A DNA stretch of 64,000 bases from Rhodobiaceae bacterium (GTDB lineage: Bacteria; Pseudomonadota; Alphaproteobacteria; Rhizobiales; Tepidamorphaceae): positions 124,001-188,000 of the forward strand of contig JACKJP010000004.1 in NCBI GenBank assembly GCA_020637895.1. Direction: 5' to 3'. Under the pieces are notes generated by a model, which did no database searches, had not been told where the DNA came from, and saw only the letters and a list, made by a program, of their open reading frames with translations. Shown piece after piece: positions 58,424 through 64,000 of the stretch (position 1 is its first letter; each line of letters begins with the position of its first letter). The position numbers and the translations under genes are program-made.

Positions 58424-58867
58424 TTATCGCTGGACCTTCGCCGGCTCACCCCGATGGCTGAATACGGCGGATGCGTTTCCAACCGTCTGATCACCGACGA
58501 GGAGCAGCACGTTGACGAAAATCAGCGTCCTGTTTGTCTGGACAACCTCGCAACGCGCCTCGAGGAACGCTCCGATCTCTACCCCTTTGATGAATTGGTG
58601 GTTGAGCTGGACTGTCGCCATGAGCCAGTCTTCGCGCCCATGTCTCGCCGCCATACCCACGGCCTTGTCGGCCAGCGACATGACGACTCCCCCGTGCGCT
58701 TTTCCATTCCGGTTGCGATGCCGCTCGTCGATCTGCAGCGCGTAGCGGCCACCCGACCTGTCAGCCCGCTGCAGAAAAGGGCCAATCAGCCGTGAATAAT
58801 TGTCATGCACGGGCATCGCGCACCATCCGCCGTCATCCAGCTGCGCGATCATCTCTGCTTCGTTCAT
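58424..58867 (-). CDS. PaaI-like hotdog thioesterase
   Basis: A 147-aa single hotdog protein. The signature RNRNGKAHGGVVMSLADKAVGMAA matches the HGG(V/M)xxxLAD motif of PaaI/COG2050 thioesterases with the catalytic aspartate, and VQLNHQFIKGVEIGAFLEARCEVVQTNRTLIFVN is the rest of the fold. The ATG at 58867 follows GGAGTGAC. It would release CoA from dead-end acyl-CoA esters. Its stop is 6 bp from that of the converging TPP gene. Confidence 0.88.
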   Translation of the reverse strand: MNEAEMIAQLDDGGWCAMPVHDNYSRLIGPFLQRADRSGGRYALQIDERHRNRNGKAHGGVVMSLADKAVGMAARHGREDWLMATVQLNHQFIKGVEIGAFLEARCEVVQTNRTLIFVNVLLLVGDQTVGNASAVFSHRGEPAKVQR

Positions 58868-58942
58868 TGTCACTCCGCTCGGCGCGACCAGCGTCGGGAT
58901 ATACCAGGGGCATTCCGCATACGTTGACCGCTTCCGGCATCC

Positions 58943-58958
58943 TAAATAGTAATACAAT
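58943..58958 (+). promoter_or_regulatory. TAAATAGTAATACAAT element
   Basis: The divergent region between the thioesterase and the AMACR-like gene holds TAAATAGTAATACAAT. It matches TAAATAGTAATATAAT at 63333-63348 in 15 of 16 positions and shares ATACAAT with the 51891 palindrome. Confidence 0.5.
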
Positions 58959-59049
58959 TAGCGGTTTTGGTATTTCCTCCGTCGGACAAGTGCAAGTGCG
59001 TATCCGCAATCGGGAGAATATGCGGGACGGGCGGATGATGGAGGTCTGA

Positions 59050-60156
59050 TTGGGTCCGCTTTACAATCTGAAAATCATCGAGCTGGCCGGCGTCGGCCCT
59101 GCGCCCATGTGTGCGATGCTGCTGGCGGATCTCGGCGCATCGGTCATCCGCGTCGATCGCCGCCAGCCTGCCGAACTTGGCGTCCAGCGCCCGCGCAAAT
59201 ACGACCTGCTGCTGCGCAACCGACCTGCGATCCATGTCGACCTCAAAAATGATGAAGACCGTGAGAGGGTCCTCGCACTGATCGCGCAAGCGGACATGCT
59301 GATCGAGGGGTTTCGACCGGGGGTCGCGGAGCGGCTGGGTCTCGGTCCGGAGGACTGCCTCGCCCGCAATCCGCGACTGATCTATGGACGCATGACCGGG
59401 TGGGGACAAACCGGACCTCTGGCACAGTCAGCGGGACATGATCTTAACTACATCGCGATTACCGGCGCGCTCCATGCACTCGGGCGAAAGGGACAGGCCC
59501 CGACGGTCCCTTTGAACATCGTGGGTGATATCGGCGGCGGGGCACTTTATCTGGCGATGGGAATGCTTGCCGCGCTCCATGAGGTGCAGGCTTCTGGCAA
59601 AGGCCAGGTGGTGGACGCAGCGATCGTCGACGGCGTTGCATCCCTGATGACGCAGACGCAGGGCACGCTCGGTGCAGGCATGATGAAACATGAGCGGGGT
59701 ACCAACCACACCGATTCCGGCGCACCCTTTTACGAGGTTTACGAATGTTCGGACGGAAAATTCGTCTCCTTCGCACCTGTCGAACCGAAGTTCTACAAGC
59801 TGATGCTGGAGGGCCTGGGGCTTGATCCGGCGGAGCTGCCGGCGCAATGGGACAGAGATCGCTGGCCGGAAGCCAAGGAAAAGATTGCAGCGCGCGTCAG
59901 AACCCGCACGCGCGATGAATGGACAGCGATATTCGGCGGTTCGGATGCATGCTTTGCCCCGGTATTGACGATGGACGAGGCAACGCAGAACGCACACCTG
60001 CTGGCGCGGCAGACATATCTCGATCTCGACGGCGTCGTGCAGCCATCGCCAGCGCCGCGTTTCTCGCGCAGCATTCCCGAAACTCCCAGGCCTGTCTACG
60101 CATGGGACGGCATGACCGACGAGGACATCGTCAGCCGCTGGCTGGCCGGCGGCTAG
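59050..60156 (+). CDS. Alpha-methylacyl-CoA racemase-like CaiB/BaiF protein
   Basis: A 368-aa AMACR-branch protein: LKIIELAGVGPAPMCAMLLADLGASVIRVDR, IEGFRPGVAERLGLGPEDCL, GRMTGWGQTGPLAQSAGHDLNYIAITGALHALGR and NIVGDIGGGALYLAMGML. The GHDLNY histidine and VGDIGGG aspartate are the AMACR catalytic pair. It is the paralogue of the gene at 23365-24510, with the same domain order and almost the same motifs. The start is TTG at 59050 with GGAGG 5 bases upstream. Confidence 0.92.
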   Translation: MGPLYNLKIIELAGVGPAPMCAMLLADLGASVIRVDRRQPAELGVQRPRKYDLLLRNRPAIHVDLKNDEDRERVLALIAQADMLIEGFRPGVAERLGLGPEDCLARNPRLIYGRMTGWGQTGPLAQSAGHDLNYIAITGALHALGRKGQAPTVPLNIVGDIGGGALYLAMGMLAALHEVQASGKGQVVDAAIVDGVASLMTQTQGTLGAGMMKHERGTNHTDSGAPFYEVYECSDGKFVSFAPVEPKFYKLMLEGLGLDPAELPAQWDRDRWPEAKEKIAARVRTRTRDEWTAIFGGSDACFAPVLTMDEATQNAHLLARQTYLDLDGVVQPSPAPRFSRSIPETPRPVYAWDGMTDEDIVSRWLAGG

Positions 60157-60170
60157 ATCTTTGCTTCGGA

Positions 60171-61475
60171 CTACCGTCCGATGTCGACAATGAAGGTCAC
60201 AATCTCCGGATAGGCGGTGAGAATACCGACCACAATCAGATCCGCGGCAATGAAAGGCATTACCCCCTTGAACACGGTCTGGACCGGAATATCCGGCCGC
60301 ACGCCATTGACGATGAAGCAAAGCAGGCCGAAGGGCGGCGAGAGAAGTCCGATGCCGCACAGCTTGACCAGCACCACGCCAAACCAGATCGGGTCGTAAC
60401 CCAAGGAGACAACAAGCGGGAAAACGACCGGCAGCGTCAGCAGCATCATGCCGAGCGCATCCACGAACATGCCGAGGATGATGTAGAGAATGTAGATGCA
60501 GATCATCACCATCAGCGGTGACATGTTCAGACTGGTCACCCAGTCGGCGATAAACGTCGGGAGATTGGCAAAGCCGAGGAACAGCACGAAGATCATGATG
60601 CTCCAGACGAGCGTGAAAACGACGACGGTGAGCTTTGCCGTCTCAAGCAGAGCCTGACGAAATTCGGACAATCGTGTGCGATTGATGATGGCCAGCACGA
60701 AGACGAAGAATGCAGCCAATGCCCCTGCTTCAGTTGGCGTTGCCCACCCGAACAGCATAGCAGTGAAGACCGTCATGATGACGAGAAGAACCGGGATCAC
60801 ACCGGGAATGCTGCGAAAACGTTCGCTCCAGCTATAGTGCCTCGTCCTTGGGCCTATCTCTGGCTTGACGGTCGCCATGAACGTGATCAGAAGCACGTAG
60901 ACGAAAGCGGAAAATACACCTGGCACAAAACCGGCAACCAGCAGCTTGCCGACAGACTGGTCAGTGAGGATCGCGTATACGACCAGCAGCGTAGACGGCG
61001 GGATCAGCGAATCCAGCACGGAACCCGCCGCGACGGAACCGCCGGCAAGGGCTTTACTATAGCCCTCTTTGAGCATTTCCGGAATTGCGACGCGCGAGAA
61101 GACTGCCGCTGCGGCCGCACTCGAACCCGACACAGCACCGAAAGCAGCTACGGCGAGTACGGTTGCAGTCGCAAGGCCGCCGGGAAGCCAGCCGAACCAT
61201 CGTCGACACGCTTCAAAGGCAGCCTGTGTGATGCCGGCATAGTGAGCGAGGTAGCCAATAAGGATGAACATCGGCAGGACCGAAAGCGAATAGCTGACGC
61301 CCTTGGAGTGAGGGATCGTCCCTGCCGTGCGCAGACCGATGTCCCAGCCGAGAATCCAGATCAGGCCGAAAAGGCCGACAAAGGCCGCAGCATACGCGAT
61401 ACGAACGCCAAGGAGGCCAAGAACCAGCAGCGTCAAGGCACCGGCGGCACCAATCTCAAGAGGCGACCAGGCCAT
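60171..61475 (-). CDS. TRAP transporter large permease DctM
   Basis: A 434-aa multi-spanning permease. LLVLGLLGVRIAYAAAFVGLFGLIWILG, VAAGSVLDSLIPPSTLLVVYAILT, TPTEAGALAAFFVFVLAI and GLLSPPFGLLCFIVNGVRPDIPVQTVFKGVMPF. The NGVRPDIPxxxVFxGxMPF end matches that of the damaged left-edge TRAP permease (NSVRQDIPLSEVFRGIMPF), so these two systems are closest relatives. It converges on the AMACR-like gene 14 bp away. Confidence 0.94.
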   Translation of the reverse strand: MAWSPLEIGAAGALTLLVLGLLGVRIAYAAAFVGLFGLIWILGWDIGLRTAGTIPHSKGVSYSLSVLPMFILIGYLAHYAGITQAAFEACRRWFGWLPGGLATATVLAVAAFGAVSGSSAAAAAVFSRVAIPEMLKEGYSKALAGGSVAAGSVLDSLIPPSTLLVVYAILTDQSVGKLLVAGFVPGVFSAFVYVLLITFMATVKPEIGPRTRHYSWSERFRSIPGVIPVLLVIMTVFTAMLFGWATPTEAGALAAFFVFVLAIINRTRLSEFRQALLETAKLTVVVFTLVWSIMIFVLFLGFANLPTFIADWVTSLNMSPLMVMICIYILYIILGMFVDALGMMLLTLPVVFPLVVSLGYDPIWFGVVLVKLCGIGLLSPPFGLLCFIVNGVRPDIPVQTVFKGVMPFIAADLIVVGILTAYPEIVTFIVDIGR

Positions 61476-61532
61476 GCCGTACTCCCTGCAACCGGTTCCG
61501 GACCGGATAAACCTTGTTCAAGGAAGCGTCGC

Positions 61533-62093
61533 TCATGCCGCCACTACCGTTCTTGTCCGTCCGGCCCAGATGTCGCGACCGTAGCGAAAAAGGCTCAGCA
61601 GCAGTCGCAACCATAAAAGTCCCAGCGACACGGGAACGACCAGCTTGCTCGGCCAGACAGGCAACTCGATATCCATGGTGGAATCGCCGAGCGTAAACGC
61701 ACGGTAAAAGCTGAACCACGTCGCATACACAAGAATGCCGATCACCACGAGCGCAACGACGATGCCGAAAATTTCGATGGCGTCGCGCCACCGCCTGGAA
61801 AGAAGTTGCGGCACGAATTCCATCCGAATGTGAGCGCCGATGTGCTCCGCGTAGGCAACGCCCATGAATGCGAGCAATGCCGAGGACTGTTCGACATAGT
61901 CGATGTACCCGCGGATCGGCGAATTGAACAGGAGCCGCGACACGACCTGAAAGACGGCCGTCATCATGAGAGCAAAGATCGCCAGCGCTCCGATGACGAT
62001 GAAGGCCTGTTCGATACGCGTCAGAACGAGATCGACAATGCCGTTGGGCGGTGGCAGCGATTCATACTCGTCGACGGCCTGATCGTGCGCCAT
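61533..62093 (-). CDS. TRAP transporter small permease DctQ
   Basis: A 186-aa four-helix protein: LTRIEQAFIVIGALAIFALMMTAVFQVVSRLLFN, IDYVEQSSALLAFMGVAYAEHIGAHIRMEFVPQLLSRRWRDAIEIFGIVVALVVIGILVYATWFSFY, LVVPVSLGLLWLRLLLSLF. The VAYAEHIGAHIRMEF segment replaces the usual QFRNEHLSVD with the same charge pattern and resembles the VAYCQAQGGNVRMSL of the damaged DctQ at 3157-3730. It is 57 bp upstream of dctM. Confidence 0.92.
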   Translation of the reverse strand: MAHDQAVDEYESLPPPNGIVDLVLTRIEQAFIVIGALAIFALMMTAVFQVVSRLLFNSPIRGYIDYVEQSSALLAFMGVAYAEHIGAHIRMEFVPQLLSRRWRDAIEIFGIVVALVVIGILVYATWFSFYRAFTLGDSTMDIELPVWPSKLVVPVSLGLLWLRLLLSLFRYGRDIWAGRTRTVVAA

Positions 62094-62234
62094 CGCTGTT
62101 CCCCCCTAGATTTGTCGCATTCACGACGGCGCCATGATCGGCGCGCTCAAACACGACAAGTTCATGGACTTGATGGATGGGTCGCGACCGGAGAAATGAA
62201 TGGCCGCGACCCGCATTGCGTGATTGCCCAAGTA

Positions 62235-63263
62235 CTACTTGGAGCCTTCTTTTGCGGTATCGAGCAGGAACTGAAGAATGTCTTTGCCCGGCACGCCATC
62301 TTTCTCGCGCGCCGCAGCCCATTCATCCCAAACCGGCCTGCCGGCAGCCTGGCGGAACTGATCGAGCTGGCCCTCGTCTAGTTTGACGAGCTTCATCTTG
62401 CCCGTGCTTCCCAACTTTTCGAGCGCCTTCTGATCGCCTTCGGTCATCGCCTTCATCTGGGCTTCGTAGGCAACTTCTCGTGCCTTGTTCAGAAGCTCTT
62501 TGTACTGGGCGGGCAAGGCTTCATAGTCGCTGATGCTCAGCACCAGCGGATAACCGATCGTTCCGAGACCGAGGTTCGTGGTCATCCAGTCGCCGATCTC
62601 GTAGGTCTTGAAGGAATCGTGGGCGTAGAAGGGAAGCGCCACGACATCGAGAAGCCCGCGGTCGAAGGCATTGTAGATTTCCGGAGCAGGAATGTTTGTC
62701 GGCACGGCACCGACCTTTTCGAGCGCCTGACCCATGCCACCGAGCGCACGCACGCGCTTGCCCTTCAGTGCGTCCAGGTTGGTCGGCGCATCGCCTTTGC
62801 CGACGAGTTCATACTGAGGCAGCAGGCTCGACATGAACGGCACGCCATTCCACGCTGCAAACTCTGCTTTGATGCGCGGATCGGCATGCAGCTTGTCGTG
62901 CACCATACGCTGCGTGTTGATATCGCCGAGCGGCAGAAACGGCAGATCCAGCACGGTGTAAAGCGGCAACCGCGCGGGCGTGTAGGAAGCTGATACGAGA
63001 GCCCCCTGCACCGAGCCAATCTTCAGCAGATCCAGGAATTCCTTGGGCTCGCCAAACGTGCCGTATCCGATGGTAATCGTAAATTTGCCGTCGGTTTCGG
63101 CTTCGACGTATTTCTTCATCTCTTCAAGCAACGTCGTAGCCGCGCGCGGCTTGCCAAAAGTAGCAAAGCGCCAGTTGACGTTCGGTCCATCGACCTTCGC
63201 AAAGGCCGGCGTAGCGATCAGCGTGACGGCAGCTAAGAGCGCGATCTTCTTGAGGAATTTCAT
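62235..63263 (-). CDS. TRAP transporter substrate-binding protein DctP
   Basis: A 342-aa binding protein. Signal peptide KFLKKIALLAAVTLIATPAFA, then KVDGPNVNWRFATFGKPRAATTLLEEMKKYVEAETDGKFTITIGYG. PTNLDALKGKRVRALGGMGQALEKVGAVPTNIPAPEIYNAFDRGLLD is the DctP core. It is the closest relative here of the left-edge binding protein. The ATG at 63263 has GGGAGG 8 bases upstream; another ATG two codons earlier is too close to it. First gene of this leftward TRAP operon (dctP-dctQ-dctM), the reverse order of the other three. Confidence 0.93.
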   Translation of the reverse strand: MKFLKKIALLAAVTLIATPAFAKVDGPNVNWRFATFGKPRAATTLLEEMKKYVEAETDGKFTITIGYGTFGEPKEFLDLLKIGSVQGALVSASYTPARLPLYTVLDLPFLPLGDINTQRMVHDKLHADPRIKAEFAAWNGVPFMSSLLPQYELVGKGDAPTNLDALKGKRVRALGGMGQALEKVGAVPTNIPAPEIYNAFDRGLLDVVALPFYAHDSFKTYEIGDWMTTNLGLGTIGYPLVLSISDYEALPAQYKELLNKAREVAYEAQMKAMTEGDQKALEKLGSTGKMKLVKLDEGQLDQFRQAAGRPVWDEWAAAREKDGVPGKDILQFLLDTAKEGSK

Positions 63264-63937
63264 TATCATAGCCTCCCTTTTTATATGCGGCCGTTTTTCG
63301 ACCTAACCTACTGTATCATATGAATAACCGTTTAAATAGTAATATAATACGGATCGGTTGCAGATCCCGAACCTGATGAAAGAAAAAATTCTTGTGAGTA
63401 GAAATTTATGTGAATGACATTACGTCGGCCCGGCACGTGTGCAGGCTGTGACGGTGCAGATGACCTCGTGCCAGGTGGGACGAACCGACTCGGTTAAATA
63501 TCGCGAAGCATTTGAGGATGCTGCGGTCGGCACTATCCGCAAACACTGCATCGCATATCCATGTCGCTGTCGTGCACGGTGATGACCACGACCTCAGTTC
63601 AGATGGGCAATCTAGAAGTCTGACAAGTGATCCTATGAATACGCGAAAAGCGGAACAGACTTCCGAAACGACTCTCTGAGCTAAATTTTGCACTTTTCCG
63701 GAAACCGTTGGGTGCGCGAAAGCCAGTCTCAGTCCAACAAAACCGCGTCTTATACCAAGAGGCTGAAATAATTGCGGAAAGTCGAATTTCACCCTCGGAG
63801 ACGCGGGCAGATTTCCGCCAAGAAGGCACCAAAATTCGGCTCAAATTCGTCTCCGAACCCGCGGGTGCAGTTCTAACCCAATGAATTATTTATGGCTTTA
63901 CGTGCATTGGCGCATGCGCACAGCTTAAAAGTGTGGC
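63264..63937. other. 674-bp non-coding region: dctP promoter and right repeat copy
   Basis: No supported gene; short minus-strand frames at 63406-63792 and 63599-63844 have no ribosome site or recognisable domain. The first 90 bp is AT-rich and holds the dctP promoter and the element at 63333-63348. The right 143-bp repeat occupies 63801-63943. Confidence 0.6.
63333..63348 (+). promoter_or_regulatory. TAAATAGTAATATAAT element upstream of TRAP dctP
   Basis: It lies 70 bp before the dctP ATG, in an AT-rich promoter region, and matches the element at 58943 in 15 of 16 bases. Nearby CTGTATCATATGAAT (63311-63325) is another loose dyad. Confidence 0.5.
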
Positions 63938-63943
63938 TGGTGG
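63801..63943. repeat. Imperfect direct repeat, copy B (adjoins tRNA 3' end)
   Basis: The partner of 51441-51583, same orientation and same length. Its last six bases are the CCACCA end of the tRNA gene. The repeat therefore corresponds to the downstream flank of the tRNA rather than to the tRNA body. Confidence 0.85.
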
Positions 63944-64000
63944 GCCCGGCAGGACTCGAACCTGCAACCAGACCGTTATGAGCGGCCGGCTCTAACCATT
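63938..64000 (-). tRNA. tRNA with CAU anticodon (Met or Ile2), 5' end cut by window edge
   Basis: On the minus strand the visible 63 nt run from the D-loop (AATGGTTAGAGC) through an anticodon arm GGCCG-CTCATAA-CGGTC, a five-base variable region, a T-arm GCAGG-TTCGAGT-CCTGC, the 3' acceptor strand CGGGCCC, discriminator A and encoded CCA. The anticodon is CAU; elongator Met and lysidine-modified Ile2 tRNAs both have this, and the missing 5' acceptor and part of the D-arm prevent a firm choice. About 13 nt lie beyond the edge. Confidence 0.9.

Noticed and set aside
63406..63844. Two short minus-strand frames near the right edge that could be an integrase remnant
   Set aside because: Neither shows a tyrosine-recombinase motif (R..HxxR..Y) or a ribosome site; part of one lies in the repeat. 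I list the region as non-coding.
1..64000. CRISPR array, rRNA operon or insertion sequence
   Set aside because: I saw no regularly spaced short repeats, no rRNA-like tract, and no transposase reading frame or terminal inverted repeats; the only long repeats are the 143-bp pair and gene paralogues.

Overview
The window is high-GC (roughly 60% by eye) and gene-dense, with short intergenic gaps and Shine-Dalgarno-led starts. It reads as the chromosome of an alphaproteobacterium with a large catabolic repertoire. That placement is an inference from gene content (many TRAP transporters, CaiB/BaiF CoA-transferases, DUF35 proteins, a DUF2189 membrane protein) and from the style of the tRNA; no rRNA or housekeeping marker is present to settle the taxon. 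I see no transposase, integrase, phage gene or CRISPR array.

Almost every gene fits one theme: uptake of organic acids, oxygenation, and CoA-thioester beta-oxidation of a branched or alicyclic carbon skeleton. The window carries five TRAP solute-binding genes with four membrane-subunit pairs (one damaged), seven CaiB/BaiF CoA-transferases or racemases, five acyl-CoA dehydrogenases (one a double-length fusion), three enoyl-CoA hydratase-family proteins, four thiolase/aldolase-like proteins, three DUF35 proteins, two nitronate-monooxygenase-like proteins, two flavin monooxygenases and one P450 system.

Regions, left to right. (1) 1-3.8 kb: leftward TRAP operon ending in a nitronate-monooxygenase-like gene; its membrane subunits and one signal peptide are broken by apparent single-base indels. 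(2) 3.9-9.4 kb: leftward operon enoyl-CoA hydratase, fused double acyl-CoA dehydrogenase, Baeyer-Villiger monooxygenase, HSL-type esterase. (3) 9.7-15.2 kb: VOC protein, 3-hydroxyacyl-CoA dehydrogenase, an orphan TRAP binding protein, an FMO-type monooxygenase and an acyl-CoA dehydrogenase. (4) 15.3-24.5 kb: leftward set of two CoA-transferases, thiolase, DUF35, nitronate monooxygenase, enoyl-CoA hydratase and a complete TRAP system. (5) 24.7-29.5 kb: rightward operon of MaoC-DUF35 fusion, acyl-CoA dehydrogenase, MaoC hydratase, Ltp2-like aldolase and a second acyl-CoA dehydrogenase. This matches the composition of the mycobacterial igr operon that removes the last three carbons of the cholesterol side chain. 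(6) 29.5-40.3 kb: CoA-transferase, TetR regulator, DUF35, two thiolase-like proteins, cyclase, acyl-CoA ligase, DUF2189 protein, SMP-30 protein and an AMACR-like protein. (7) 40.7-50.5 kb: TRAP system, CoA-transferase, [3Fe-4S] ferredoxin, P450, SDR, ferredoxin reductase and enoyl-CoA hydratase, with a divergent GntR regulator and two GGTC-N-GACC candidate operators. (8) 50.5-64 kb: a secreted ankyrin protein, then a module (CoA-transferase, GntR, acyl-CoA dehydrogenase, HMG-CoA-lyase-like enzyme, TPP enzyme, thioesterase, AMACR-like protein, TRAP) lying between two 143-bp imperfect direct repeats. The right repeat abuts the 3' end of a CAU tRNA gene cut by the window edge.

Together the modules suggest a patchwork supercluster. 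Acids enter by TRAP transport, are activated by the ligase or CoA-transferases, epimerised by AMACR-like enzymes, oxygenated by P450/BVMO/FMO, and shortened by beta-oxidation and retro-aldol steps of the type known from steroid and isoprenoid side chains. No steroid ring-degradation gene (KstD, Ksh or Hsa type) is in the window, so the substrate is unknown.
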